The notes under the pieces were generated by a model. It saw only the letters and a program-made list of their open reading frames with translations. It was not told the origin of the DNA and did no database searches. From contig NZ_JJMW01000015.1 in NCBI RefSeq assembly GCF_000714435.1, positions 62,001 through 126,000 of the forward strand: a DNA stretch of 64,000 nucleotides, in the 5' to 3' direction. This document shows positions 54,903 to 63,704 of the stretch, one piece after another (the stretch's first letter is position 1; every line of letters starts with the position of its first letter). The DNA comes from Exiguobacterium alkaliphilum 12/1 (lineage in GTDB: Bacteria; Bacillota; Bacilli; Exiguobacteriales; Exiguobacteriaceae). Made by a program: the position numbers and the translations under genes.

Positions 54903-54931
54903 TGAAAACGCTTCCAATTATCCGTTATAAT
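54903..54931 (+). promoter_or_regulatory. gapB promoter with cre site over the -35
   Basis: TGAAAACGCTTCCA (54903-54916) has one mismatch to TGWAANCGNTNWCA and lies over the -35 position of the TATAAT at 54926-54931. CcpA bound here would compete with RNA polymerase and switch gapB off on glucose. Confidence 0.6.
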
Positions 54932-54964
54932 GGTGTCGTAACGCAGAAAAAAGGGGGAACTAGA

Positions 54965-55996
54965 ATGGGGACGAAAGTGGCGATCAATGGATTTGGACGA
55001 ATCGGGAGAATGGTGTTCCGGAAATTGATGCTTGAGGGCCGGCATGAGGTCGTGGCCATCAATGCGAGTTATCCAGCCGAGACGCTGGCGCATTTGATTA
55101 AACATGACACGGTCCACGGACCGTTCGGGTTGACGGTTCGAGCGCATGGGGATGCGCTTATCGTCGACGGGAAGCGAATCGAACTCGTGGCCGAGCGAGA
55201 CCCGGAGAAGTTGCCGTGGCGCGAGCTCGACATTGAAATCGTCGTTGAAGCGACTGGGAAGTTCAATTCAGACATCGGTGCGTCGAAACATTTGACGGCC
55301 GGAGCGAAGAAAGTGATTTTGACGGCGCCTGGTAAAGGCGACGTGCGGACGATCGTGATGGGGGTCAATGATCGGGAGTACACACCGGAGCACGACCACA
55401 TCATCTCGAACGCCTCGTGTACGACGAACTGTCTCGGACCGGTCGTCAAAGTGCTCGACTCGACGTTCGGGATCGAGACCGGTCTCGTGACGACGGTGCA
55501 TGCGTACACGAACGACCAAAACAACATCGACAACCCGCATAAAGACTTACGTCGGGCCCGTGCTTGTGGTACTTCGATTATACCGACTTCGACAGGGGCC
55601 GCGAAAGCGATTGGCCTCGTACTGCCAGAGCTTCAAGGTAAGTTGAACGGGATGGCGCTCCGGGTGCCGACCCCGAACGTCTCACTCGTCGACCTCGTCG
55701 TCGAATTGCGCCGGGACGTGACGGTCGATGAAGTGAACGAAGCGTTCGAGCGTGCGGCCCATGGGGAGATGACGGGCATTCTCGGTGTATCGACCGAACC
55801 GCTCGTCTCAATCGATTTCAATGGCGATGAGCGCTCGTCCATCATCGATGCGGATTCGACGATGGTGATTGGAGGGAACCATGTCAAAGTACTCGCGTGG
55901 TATGACAACGAATGGGGCTATTCATGCCGTGTCGTCGACTTGTTGGACATGGTCGCGAGCTACCTTCAAATCGGGCAACAAGAAACCCACGCCTAA
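54965..55996 (+). CDS. gapB: Glyceraldehyde-3-phosphate dehydrogenase GapB (gluconeogenic type)
   Basis: Works in the gluconeogenic direction with NADP. 343 residues; VAINGFGRIGRMVFR, catalytic C152 in SNASCTTNC, RRARACGTSIIPTSTG, and WYDNEWGYSCRVVDL. AINASYPAETLAHLIKHDT is the GapB-type segment: Asn-Ala-Ser replaces the Asp that favours NAD in GapA. ATG 54965 follows AAAAGGGGGAAC. Gene order coaE, gapB, speD is that of B. subtilis. Expected to be repressed on glucose (cre in its promoter). Confidence 0.94.
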   Translation: MGTKVAINGFGRIGRMVFRKLMLEGRHEVVAINASYPAETLAHLIKHDTVHGPFGLTVRAHGDALIVDGKRIELVAERDPEKLPWRELDIEIVVEATGKFNSDIGASKHLTAGAKKVILTAPGKGDVRTIVMGVNDREYTPEHDHIISNASCTTNCLGPVVKVLDSTFGIETGLVTTVHAYTNDQNNIDNPHKDLRRARACGTSIIPTSTGAAKAIGLVLPELQGKLNGMALRVPTPNVSLVDLVVELRRDVTVDEVNEAFERAAHGEMTGILGVSTEPLVSIDFNGDERSSIIDADSTMVIGGNHVKVLAWYDNEWGYSCRVVDLLDMVASYLQIGQQETHA

Positions 55997-56227
55997 AAAA
56001 ATATATTTAACGAAAAATATTTTTAAAGAAATGAAACAAATGTCTTGTAACGACGTCCCAAACACGATACACTCTAACTCGTGAACTTCAATTGGTCTGA
56101 CAAACGCAACTTAAAGGGTTAGGACCTCTCTGGACTAACTTGCCCCCGTGGTTGTGGGCGATTCAGGCACAAAGTGAGTGATCATCAACTACTTTGAGAC
56201 CATTGATGTAAAGGGGGATCCACTAAT
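55997..56227 (+). promoter_or_regulatory. speD upstream region with folded leader
   Basis: 231 bases without a gene. It contains AATTGGTCTGAC (56090-56101), identical to the core in front of the GntR gene, then three possible hairpins: GTTAG/CTAAC (56119-56140), GCCC/GGGC (56143-56159), and CATCAA/TTGATG (56185-56211), and GGGGG as part of the ribosome binding site. Looks like a structured 5' leader; class not recognised. Confidence 0.4.
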
Positions 56228-56614
56228 ATGGATACTATGGGACGTCACATTATTACAGAACTTTGGGAGTGCAATCCCGACAAATTGAACGATATCGACT
56301 ACATCGAGCGCTTGTTCGTCGATGCAGCACTTCGCTCGGGCGCTGAAGTCCGTGAAGTTGCTTTCCACAAATTCGCGCCGCACGGTGTGAGTGGAGTCGT
56401 GATCATCTCAGAATCGCACTTGACGATTCACAGCTTCCCGGAGCATGGCTACGCATCAGTCGATGTGTTCACATGTGGGGACCGCATCGATCCGGCTACA
56501 GCGTCGCAGTATATCGCTGAAGGTTTGGACGCGAAAGTGCGTGAAGACGTCAAACTTGATCGTGGAATGGGACCAATCCGTGTTCCTGAAGCGCAAGTGG
56601 CAATCAGCAAATAA
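56228..56614 (+). CDS. speD: S-adenosylmethionine decarboxylase proenzyme
   Basis: Pyruvoyl enzyme that makes decarboxylated SAM for spermidine synthesis. 128 residues, the small class 1B form; the proenzyme cuts itself between E62 and S63 in [14 protein letters not shown], and the new N-terminal Ser becomes pyruvoyl. His and Cys (H68, C83) of the active site are in this stretch and TCG. ATG follows AAGGGGGATCC. Next to gapB as in B. subtilis. Confidence 0.96.
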   Translation: MDTMGRHIITELWECNPDKLNDIDYIERLFVDAALRSGAEVREVAFHKFAPHGVSGVVIISESHLTIHSFPEHGYASVDVFTCGDRIDPATASQYIAEGLDAKVREDVKLDRGMGPIRVPEAQVAISK

Positions 56615-56629
56615 TCAGATTGACCTTTT

Positions 56630-56659
56630 GAGGCTGGCCGATTTTCGGTCAGCCCTTTT
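56630..56659 (+). terminator. Terminator of speD
   Basis: GGCTGGCCG and CGGTCAGCC with one G-T pair, followed by TTTT. Confidence 0.82.
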
Positions 56660-56725
56660 AATTGTTTTGTTAACGCCTTAATTTTGATATGCTTAACGTA
56701 TATAAATGAGTTGTTGAGGTGGAAA

Positions 56726-57094
56726 ATGGGAGTATTCGATAAGTTTCAAACACATATCCAGACAGATGATTCGCATAAACAGGAAGCGTTGCGCACCCGT
56801 TACTATGCCGCGTCTCCGAACGCCGTCATGAAGTGGCTCGAGGAAACAATCAAGGCAGAAGGGCAGACGGTTCGCCGTGTCGATGCAGACCGAGGCGAAC
56901 TCGCGTTTCAAGGTGACGGATGGGACGCACTCGCGACTGTCATTCAAGTCGACGGGGGACGGACAGCGGTCGACTTCACGTTGAACCGGGATAGCCGCTT
57001 CGGTCCAGACCTTCGTCAAATCGTGGTGACGTATTATGAGGCGTTACAACAAAAATTCCCGCTCCGAGCCATCGGAAACAAAACTGTTGAATGA
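56726..57094 (+). CDS. Hypothetical cytosolic protein (122 aa)
   Basis: Soluble alpha/beta-looking protein of 122 residues, no membrane segment, with regular content and codon use like its neighbours. It starts at ATG 56726 after TGAGGTGG; the longer frame from 56684 lies before this site. It ends 15 bases before nrdR, so the two are co-transcribed. The sequence (ALATVIQVDGGRTAVDFTL, LRQIVVTYYEAL) does not call up a family for me. A link to NrdR is only by operon context. Confidence 0.75.
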   Translation: MGVFDKFQTHIQTDDSHKQEALRTRYYAASPNAVMKWLEETIKAEGQTVRRVDADRGELAFQGDGWDALATVIQVDGGRTAVDFTLNRDSRFGPDLRQIVVTYYEALQQKFPLRAIGNKTVE

Positions 57095-57109
57095 TAAGGA
57101 GGCTTGAGC

Positions 57110-57577
57110 ATGCGTTGTCCTAAATGTGATCATAACGGAACGAGGGTGCTCGACTCCCGTCCAGTTCAGGATTTTTATTCAATTCGCCGTCGCCGCGAGT
57201 GTGAGCAGTGCGGCTATCGGTTCACAACGTTCGAGACGGTTGAACAAACGCCGCTCATCATCGTCAAGAAAGATGGGAATCGAGAAGAGTTCAGTCGCGA
57301 GAAAGTGCTTCGCGGGATCATTCGCGCCTGTGAGAAACGTCCGGTCACGCTCGAACAGCTTGAAGGTGTCGTCACGAAAGTCGAACAACAGTTACGTGCG
57401 CTCGGCCAGTCCGAGATTCCGAGTGAACAAGTCGGCGAACTCGTCATGAACGAACTCGCCCGCGTCGACGAAGTGGCGTACGTCCGCTTCGCCTCGGTGT
57501 ATCGCCAATTCAAAGATATTTCCGTGTTCTTTAAAGAACTAGAAGATTTAATGAAGCAAGAAAAATCGACCAACTAA
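57110..57577 (+). CDS. nrdR: Ribonucleotide reductase regulator NrdR
   Basis: Repressor of ribonucleotide reductase genes that senses ATP/dATP. 155 residues; N-terminal zinc ribbon [17 protein letters not shown] ... [12 protein letters not shown], and the ATP-cone (about 46-140, [19 protein letters not shown]). ATG 57110 lies 7 bases after AAGGAGG; a TTG two codons upstream is less likely. Gene order speD, nrdR, dnaB, dnaI as in Bacillus. Confidence 0.96.
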   Translation: MRCPKCDHNGTRVLDSRPVQDFYSIRRRRECEQCGYRFTTFETVEQTPLIIVKKDGNREEFSREKVLRGIIRACEKRPVTLEQLEGVVTKVEQQLRALGQSEIPSEQVGELVMNELARVDEVAYVRFASVYRQFKDISVFFKELEDLMKQEKSTN

Positions 57578-57578
57578 G

Positions 57579-57602
57579 GGCGGCCTTCTGGTCGCCTTTT
57601 TT
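57579..57602 (+). terminator. Terminator of nrdR
   Basis: GGCGGCC, loop TTCT, GGTCGCC, six T. It ends 16 bases before dnaB, so some read-through may feed dnaB. Confidence 0.85.
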
Positions 57603-57617
57603 CAGGGGAGAATCACT

Positions 57618-58970
57618 ATGGAAAAAGAACGGACCATCTTTGGGACCGATGAACTGCTCATCATGAGCACGGGGCTCGTCGATCGCGAGTCCTATCAATC
57701 GCTCTATCATCTGTATCAACCGGTCATCGGGGTAAAAGCGCTCGCGCTCTATCAGACGCTTTGGAGTGAACTGAAACCTGGGAAAATGAAATCGAATTAT
57801 ATGTCACACAGCGCCTTATGTGAAATGCTCGAGTATTCGATTAGCGAGCTGACGGACAGCCTGTTCCGGCTCGAAGCGATTGGACTCGTGCGAACGTATA
57901 AGACGAAAGACGCGCGCGTCACGCAGTACGTGTATCAGTTGCGGGTCCCGCTCGCGCCGCACACGTTCTTGAACGACGGCCTGTTGTCGAGTTTTCTCTT
58001 CTATAAGGTAGGCGAGGTCCGCTTCAAACAGTTGCAAGGTCGATTCACGATCGACCCGCTTCCAGCCGGCATCGTCGAAGTGACGAAAGATTTTAACGAG
58101 GTGTTCGACGTCAAAGGCGTCAACCATATGGCGTTCACGCAAAAAAACTATGAGAAACCGGACCGTGCGAAAATCGAGATCAACTATACGTTCGATATGG
58201 ACATCGTCAAAAAGTTGACGAACTTCCCGGTCGGCTTTTTCACGAAAAAGTTGGATGAGACCATCACGAAACTCGCCTACGTCTCTCAAATCGATGAAGA
58301 GTTGATGGCCGAAATGTTGAAAGAGTATTTCGTCCATGAAGCGTACTTGCCGCTCAGCGAACAAGAGAAGCGAGACGGCTGTCGCCAGATGGTGCTCCAG
58401 CTGAAGAAGAAGCAGACAAGGCATCGAAAAGCGAAGGCGAACGAGTTGACGAAGACCGAACTCGGGGACTTGGACGATCCGAACGTGATGGAGACGGCGC
58501 ATCCTCATCAATACGTCTCGACGCTTCGGAAGACGCCGCAATTATCGAAGAGCGACGAACAACTCATCATCGAGATGGTCGATACGCTCGGACTCGCCCC
58601 AGGCGTCATCAACGCACTGTTCTATTACTGCATCGAAGTGAAGAAGCAGACGCGGCTTAGTGAGAATTACGTGATGCGCATCGCCACGAGCTGGAAGACG
58701 GCCGGGTATGTGCATGCGAAAGATGCGCTCGACCAAGAAGCGACACAAGACGCGTTGATTGAGAAGAAACAACAGAAGCGCGAGAACGTGCAACGGACGA
58801 CGGTCGGCTCACGCCGCAAGACGCCGCAGACGGAACTGCCGAAGTGGCTTGAAGAGGACGCGAAAGAGCAACGCTCGTACGACCAGAAACGAAAACAAGA
58901 GCTCGAGGCGTCGGTGCCAGATGACGCTGAACTCGTCAAGTTGCTCAATGAGTTGAAAGAGAAAGGATGA
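57618..58970 (+). CDS. dnaB: Replication initiation and membrane attachment protein DnaB
   Basis: Firmicute DnaB, part of the DnaD-DnaB-DnaI cascade that loads the replicative helicase. 450 residues with a winged helix-like N-terminal DDBH1 domain (about 1-140, SLYHLYQPVIGVKALALYQTLW), a second DDBH2 domain (about 290-390), and a charged C-terminal end. ATG after AGGGGAG. It overlaps dnaI's first possible ATG by four bases and is coupled to it. Confidence 0.94.
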   Translation: MEKERTIFGTDELLIMSTGLVDRESYQSLYHLYQPVIGVKALALYQTLWSELKPGKMKSNYMSHSALCEMLEYSISELTDSLFRLEAIGLVRTYKTKDARVTQYVYQLRVPLAPHTFLNDGLLSSFLFYKVGEVRFKQLQGRFTIDPLPAGIVEVTKDFNEVFDVKGVNHMAFTQKNYEKPDRAKIEINYTFDMDIVKKLTNFPVGFFTKKLDETITKLAYVSQIDEELMAEMLKEYFVHEAYLPLSEQEKRDGCRQMVLQLKKKQTRHRKAKANELTKTELGDLDDPNVMETAHPHQYVSTLRKTPQLSKSDEQLIIEMVDTLGLAPGVINALFYYCIEVKKQTRLSENYVMRIATSWKTAGYVHAKDALDQEATQDALIEKKQQKRENVQRTTVGSRRKTPQTELPKWLEEDAKEQRSYDQKRKQELEASVPDDAELVKLLNELKEKG

Positions 58971-58975
58971 GGGAC

Positions 58976-59890
58976 ATGGAACGTATCAATCAGACGCTCG
59001 CCCAGATGATGAATCGGAAAGAAGTTCGGGAAGCGTACGAGTCGATTCGTCGGCGTACCCTCGACCATCCTGGCGTGATCGCCTTCTTAAAGGCACATCC
59101 GGAGCTAGATGAGGCGGCAATCGAGCTCGGCTTCACGAAACTGAGCGAGTATGCCGAACAGATGGACGGAAAGGTGCTCATCGAGGCGAACGCCGTCATT
59201 CCGGGCCATCAGCCCGTCCTCTATGTCGACCTCGGACAAGTCGCCATCCGTTACGAGGAAACGGTCAAACATCGTCAAGCGCGTCGGCAAAAAGAGATGG
59301 ACCGAAAGTTCAAGAGCCTGTTCTTGCCGGAAGAAGTGCGTGAAGCGAGCTTTGAATCGTTCGATTGGTCGGATGACGCCCGTAAAATCGCACTCCGTGA
59401 GGCGATGCGGTTCGTCTCCGGGATGAAGACGAGACAGAAAGTGAACGGTCTGTATCTGCACGGCAGCTTCGGCGTCGGGAAGACGTATCTGCTCGCAGCC
59501 ATCGCCAACGAGTTGAAAGTGGCCGACATCGAGACGATTCTCGTCCACGCACCTGGCTTCGTTTCGGAAGCGAAACGGAAAATCCGGACCGACTCGTTCG
59601 ATTCGTTTTTGACGTCGTTCCAACACGTGCCCGTGCTGTTGATTGATGACATCGGGGCCGAGGCGATTAGCCCGTGGGTGCGCGACGAGCTGTTCGGCAT
59701 CATCTTGCAGTACCGGATGATGCACCGGTTACCGACGCTATACAGTTCGAACTTCAGTGGCGAAGAGCTCGAGACCCATTTCTCGATTGACGGATCCCCG
59801 CAAAATAAGATGAAAGCGCAACGGCTCATGCAGCGCATCTCGACGACGACGACACAAATCGAGTTGAAAGGTGAAAATCGTCGCCGGTAA
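58976..59890 (+). CDS. dnaI: Primosomal helicase loader DnaI
   Basis: AAA+ ATPase that loads the DnaC helicase at origins and restart sites. 304 residues; N-terminal helicase-binding domain (about 1-130), Walker A GSFGVGKTYL (about 163-172), Walker B VLLIDDIGAE, sensor segment YSSNFSGEEL and a C-terminal Arg finger region. The ATG at 58967 overlaps the dnaB stop; ATG 58976 has better spacing from AAAGGA and is chosen. Last gene of the unit. Confidence 0.94.
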   Translation: MERINQTLAQMMNRKEVREAYESIRRRTLDHPGVIAFLKAHPELDEAAIELGFTKLSEYAEQMDGKVLIEANAVIPGHQPVLYVDLGQVAIRYEETVKHRQARRQKEMDRKFKSLFLPEEVREASFESFDWSDDARKIALREAMRFVSGMKTRQKVNGLYLHGSFGVGKTYLLAAIANELKVADIETILVHAPGFVSEAKRKIRTDSFDSFLTSFQHVPVLLIDDIGAEAISPWVRDELFGIILQYRMMHRLPTLYSSNFSGEELETHFSIDGSPQNKMKAQRLMQRISTTTTQIELKGENRRR

Positions 59891-59893
59891 GGA

Positions 59894-59922
59894 TTGTATT
59901 TCTCGAACGGGTTGACTATACT
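59894..59922 (+). promoter_or_regulatory. Vegetative promoter of thrS
   Basis: TTGTAT, 17 bases, TATACT, directly after the dnaI stop. A second TATAAT lies at 59930-59935. Confidence 0.62.
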
Positions 59923-59928
59923 AATAGC

Positions 59929-60170
59929 ATATAATGGATGCAATGACAGAGGACATGAGACGTCGTCACGGGTTTCAAAGCGAGGGAAGGTTGGTGAGAG
60001 CTTCCTAGACACGCCGAACGTTTTACTCCCTCCGAGCACCGCACGGGTCAATCGTGCGGCGAGTCACACTCGTTATCGTGTGTTCGAGCCAAGCGTCTGC
60101 TTGGGAACGAGGGTGGTACCACGAGAATCAAAGCTCGTCCCTTTCATAGGGATGGGCTTTTTTTATTTTT
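59929..60170 (+). ncRNA. Thr T-box riboswitch leader of thrS
   Basis: Senses uncharged tRNA-Thr. T-box core CGAGGGTGGTACCACG at 60109-60123. A terminator AAAGC(TCGTCCCT)/(AGGGATGG)GCTTT with T run follows at 60130-60170. ACC at 60039-60041 in GAGCACCGC is the likely Thr specifier codon in Stem I. The 303-base gap between dnaI and thrS is filled by promoter, leader and terminator. Confidence 0.92.
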
Positions 60171-60194
60171 TTATGAAAAGAGAGGGGAAGTTAC

Positions 60195-62132
60195 ATGATT
60201 CATTTGACATTTCCAGACGGTGCCGTCAAGGAGTTCGAAGCCGGCATCACAGCAGAAGAAGTAGCAGGTTCGATTAGCCCGGGCCTCCGTAAAAAAGCGC
60301 TCGCCGCAAAAATTGACGGGGAATTGATCGATTATCGTCGCCCGATCGAACAAGACGGTCGCATCGAACTCGTCATGCCGGACTCCGAGGACGGCCTCGA
60401 CTTAATGCGCCACTCGACGGCTCACTTGATGGCGCAAGCAATCAAGCGCCTTTACGGTGATGAAGGCTCGATTTACCTCGGGATTGGACCGACAATCGAG
60501 AACGGCTTCTATTACGACATCGAGATGGACCGTCGTATCAACGAAGAGGATTTGCCTGAAATCGAGAAGATGATGAAACGCATCGTCGATGAGAACCTCG
60601 ACATCACACGTGAAGTCGTTTCGCGTGACGAGGCGCTCGCCCGCTATCAGGCACTCGGTGACCCACTCAAAATCGAATTGCTCGAAGACATCCCGGCCGA
60701 CCAGACGCTCACGATGTATCATCAAGGCGAATTTTTCGACTTGTGCCGTGGACCGCACGTCGCATCGACATCGAAATTGAAAGTGTTCAAATTGATGAGC
60801 GTCGCCGGGGCCTACTGGCGTGGCGATTCCGACAACAAAATGTTGCAACGCATCTACGGGACAGCATGGGCGACGAAAGAACAGCTCGCAGAACACTTGC
60901 GTCTCCTTGAAGAAGCGAAAGAGCGTGACCATCGTAAACTCGGGAAAGAGCTCGATCTCTTCTTCGTCTCGCAAGAAGTCGGTCAAGGTCTGCCGATGTG
61001 GCTCCCGAAAGGCGCCTCGATTCGTCGCACGGTCGAGCGCTATATCGTCGACAAAGAACTCGAACTCGGTTATCAGCACGTCTATACGCCGGTGCTCGGT
61101 TCGGTCGATTTGTATAAGACGTCTGGACACTGGGACCACTATCAAGACGACATGTTCCCGAAAATGGAGATGGACAACGAAGAACTCGTCCTTCGTCCGA
61201 TGAACTGTCCGCACCATATGACAATCTACAAACACGAGCCACGTTCGTACCGTGAACTCCCACTTCGGATCGCCGAACTCGGCGGCATGCACCGTTATGA
61301 GATGTCTGGGGCGCTCACAGGCTTGCAGCGCGTCCGTTACATGGTGCTCAATGACGGGCACACGTTCGTCACACCGGAACAGATGAAGCAAGAGTTCAAA
61401 GACATCGTCCACTTGATTCAAGAAGTGTACGCTGACTTCGGGATTAAAGATTATCGTTTCCGCTTGTCGTACCGTGACCCGGCGGACAAGGAGAAGTACT
61501 TCGACAACGATGCGATTTGGGAGACGGCCCAGCGTCAATTGAAAGAGACGATGGACGAGCTCGGCCTCCCGTATTTCGAGGCCGAAGGCGAAGCGGCGTT
61601 CTACGGACCGAAGCTTGACGTCCAAGTCCGGACGGCGCTCGGCAAAGAAGAGACGCTCTCGACGGTTCAACTCGACTTCTTGCTCCCAGAGCGGTTCGAC
61701 TTGACGTACACAGGACCGGACGGGAAAGACCATCGCCCGATCGTCCTTCACCGTGGGGTCGTCTCGACGATGGAGCGTTTCGTCGCTTACTTGATTGAGG
61801 AGTATAAAGGCGCATTCCCGACATGGCTCGCACCGGTTCAAGTGAAATTGATTCCGGTCTCGCATGTCCACGATGACTATGTCGCGGAAGTGAAAGCGGA
61901 GCTCGTCAAGCGCGGCGTCCGCGTCGAGACGGATCTCCGTGACGAGAAGCTCGGCTATAAGATTCGCGAAGCACAGATGAAGAAAATCCCGATGACGCTC
62001 GTGCTCGGCGATAAAGAGCGCGATGAGCGGGCGGTCAACATTCGCCGTTACGGCCAACAAGAACAAGTTTCGGCTTCACTTGACGAATTTATCGCGTCAT
62101 TGACTGCGGAAATCGCCAACCGTTCACGTTAA
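60195..62132 (+). CDS. thrS: Threonyl-tRNA synthetase
   Basis: Class II synthetase charging tRNA-Thr with editing. 645 residues: TGS domain (1-62, [19 protein letters not shown]), the HxxxH editing domain (about 65-225, [12 protein letters not shown] with LCRGPHV), catalytic domain with motif 2 [21 protein letters not shown], and motif 3 [17 protein letters not shown], then the anticodon-binding domain (about 535-645). ATG after GAGAGGGGAAG. Controlled by the T-box leader. Confidence 0.97.
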   Translation: MIHLTFPDGAVKEFEAGITAEEVAGSISPGLRKKALAAKIDGELIDYRRPIEQDGRIELVMPDSEDGLDLMRHSTAHLMAQAIKRLYGDEGSIYLGIGPTIENGFYYDIEMDRRINEEDLPEIEKMMKRIVDENLDITREVVSRDEALARYQALGDPLKIELLEDIPADQTLTMYHQGEFFDLCRGPHVASTSKLKVFKLMSVAGAYWRGDSDNKMLQRIYGTAWATKEQLAEHLRLLEEAKERDHRKLGKELDLFFVSQEVGQGLPMWLPKGASIRRTVERYIVDKELELGYQHVYTPVLGSVDLYKTSGHWDHYQDDMFPKMEMDNEELVLRPMNCPHHMTIYKHEPRSYRELPLRIAELGGMHRYEMSGALTGLQRVRYMVLNDGHTFVTPEQMKQEFKDIVHLIQEVYADFGIKDYRFRLSYRDPADKEKYFDNDAIWETAQRQLKETMDELGLPYFEAEGEAAFYGPKLDVQVRTALGKEETLSTVQLDFLLPERFDLTYTGPDGKDHRPIVLHRGVVSTMERFVAYLIEEYKGAFPTWLAPVQVKLIPVSHVHDDYVAEVKAELVKRGVRVETDLRDEKLGYKIREAQMKKIPMTLVLGDKERDERAVNIRRYGQQEQVSASLDEFIASLTAEIANRSR

Positions 62133-62134
62133 CT

Positions 62135-62172
62135 GAGGAGACCGTCCTTCGACGAAGGATGGTCTTCTTTTC
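62135..62172 (+). terminator. Terminator of thrS
   Basis: GAGACCGTCCTTCG pairs with the following CGAAGGATGGTCTTC (one G-T) with a TTTT end. Confidence 0.85.
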
Positions 62173-62235
62173 GGTCTAAAGACGGATGCGGAATAGGTGT
62201 GAGAACACGTAAGGTAGAAGAAAGGAGTGATCATT

Positions 62236-63111
62236 TTGAATTTTATGAAACCATTCGTAGCGCTGACGATCGGTTCGGTCGTCGCGACGAGCATGATACC
62301 AAAAGTAAACGCAGAAGCCATCGTGGACGATACAATCGTCACGCTCGGGGAGTCGCTTTCCTCGAACCAGCAGCAGTGGGTGCTCGAACGTGTCGAGGCA
62401 CCGGCCGGAATCGACCCGATTATCACGACAGTGGCCGATGAAGAGAAGTATTTAGGTGACGCGGTTCCACAAGCCCAGCGCGGGGGTGGCATGTACTCGT
62501 CAGCCCGCATCAAATTGATGGAGGAAGGCAGCGGATTGAACATTAAGACAGAGAACGTCACATGGGTGACAGAAGACATGTATGCGAATGCACTCGTCAC
62601 GGCCGGCGTGACCGATGCGGACATTTACATCACGTCACCGATTCGCGTGACCGGTACGTCCGCTCTCACAGGCATCATGAAGGCGTATGACGTCACCGCT
62701 AGTGAGACGGGCATCGAACTGACAGAAGAACGTAAGGCGCTCGCCCAAGAAGAGCTCGCCGTCACGTCGGAGATCGGCAAAGCGGTCGGACAAGAGGATG
62801 TCGCCGGGCTCATGAACGACATCAAGGCGGCGATCGCCAACCAGAAACCAGAGACGAACATCGAAATTCGTGACATCGTCATTCAAGTGCTCAATCAAAA
62901 CAACGTCCAACTGTCAGACACGCAGTTGAACCAATTGACGGGGCTATTTGAAAACATGCAACAAGCGAACCTTGACTGGGCATCGATCAGTGACGGGTTG
63001 AAAGGGGCCGGACAAAACGTTCAAGCGTTCCTCGAGCAAGAAGAAGTGAAAGGCTTCTTCGCCCGGTTGTTCGCCGCACTGAGTAACTTCTTCAAATCGT
63101 TGACGAACTAA
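62236..63111 (+). CDS. Secreted DUF1002 protein
   Basis: A signal peptide (about 1-25, cleaved after VNA) is followed by a DUF1002 domain: GESLSSNQQQWVLERV, GGGMYSSARIKL, NVTWVTEDMYANALVTAGVTDADIYITSP and a helical C-terminal part. 291 residues; function of DUF1002 is unknown. The start is likely TTG 62236, eight bases after AAAGGAG; the GTG at 62227 touches the site and the ATG at 62245 is far from it. Strong terminator follows. In other Bacillales, similar proteins (YpuA-like) occur as single genes. Confidence 0.85.
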   Translation: MNFMKPFVALTIGSVVATSMIPKVNAEAIVDDTIVTLGESLSSNQQQWVLERVEAPAGIDPIITTVADEEKYLGDAVPQAQRGGGMYSSARIKLMEEGSGLNIKTENVTWVTEDMYANALVTAGVTDADIYITSPIRVTGTSALTGIMKAYDVTASETGIELTEERKALAQEELAVTSEIGKAVGQEDVAGLMNDIKAAIANQKPETNIEIRDIVIQVLNQNNVQLSDTQLNQLTGLFENMQQANLDWASISDGLKGAGQNVQAFLEQEEVKGFFARLFAALSNFFKSLTN

Positions 63112-63117
63112 CTATAC

Positions 63118-63143
63118 AAAAAAAAGGGCGCGAGCCCTTTTTT
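63118..63143. terminator. Bidirectional terminator of the DUF1002 gene and the 69-aa gene
   Basis: AAAAAGGGC, loop GCGA, GCCCTTTTTT. Confidence 0.92.
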
Positions 63144-63351
63144 AATACCAGCGTTTATAAATGTAGTCGCGGGCGCTCTTGTTGTCATCGACGATCTTAA
63201 GGGTGATGCGGTTCATCTCTTCTAATAAATCGGTCAGTACGGCTTTTAACTTTTCATCTTCTAACCCATGGTGTCGCATCGTCTCGGTGACGATGCGTTC
63301 GACTTGGTCATGATAATCGTGATCGCTGCCTACATCTTTACGCCAATTCAT
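63142..63351 (-). CDS. Small hypothetical protein (69 aa)
   Basis: Charged soluble protein of 69 residues (MNWRKDVGSDHDYHDQVERI ... DNKSARDYIYKRWY) with two predicted helices. Minus-strand AAGGGAGGG precedes the ATG by six bases; an ATG two codons upstream touches that site and the longer frame continues before it. A terminator on its strand supports a real gene. Family not recognised. Confidence 0.65.
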   Translation of the reverse strand: MNWRKDVGSDHDYHDQVERIVTETMRHHGLEDEKLKAVLTDLLEEMNRITLKIVDDNKSARDYIYKRWY

Positions 63352-63462
63352 GGCCATCCCTCCCTTTTTTATTTTTATTCCCTCGCAAAAGGTATTGCGA
63401 AACGATGGAATGACTGTTATCATCATAAAAGTGTGAGCTACCAATTATTCATGCGCGAATTC

Positions 63463-63491
63463 TTGACATCTTTTCCTGCTAGTGTTAAGAT
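63463..63491 (+). promoter_or_regulatory. Promoter of infC
   Basis: TTGACA, 17 bases, TAAGAT; TTGACA is perfect. Confidence 0.75.
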
Positions 63492-63497
63492 GACATA

Positions 63498-63645
63498 GTG
63501 ATTAAATACAACAAAGCAGAAGCGCCCGCTTCTCACCTCGTCCGAACAGATTCGGTCAGGTCCATCATGTACGTGAAGCAGCCGAGCATTCGTCTCTGTT
63601 GACTCCGAAATGATGTGTGGGCGGGAAACTGCCGACGCTTTTTTT
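63498..63645 (+). ncRNA. infC leader with terminator (L20-leader type)
   Basis: About 150-base leader ending in a terminator: GTGTGGGCGG, loop GAAA, CTGCCGACGC with seven T (63615-63645). The upstream GAAGCGCCCGCTTC-region could form a competing structure. In Bacillales the infC-rpmI-rplT operon is controlled by binding of ribosomal protein L20 to such a leader; recognised by position and pattern, not by model. Confidence 0.72.
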
Positions 63646-63704
63646 ATTGCCATGTTGTCTTATCAATCTAAAACTCGTGCATTCGCACGATGGAGGTGCT
63701 AACC

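Noticed and set aside
60402-62066. 554-residue reading frame on the minus strand inside thrS
   Set aside because: Entirely antisense to a clear ThrRS with T-box and ribosome binding site; its product is a shadow of the thrS codon pattern.
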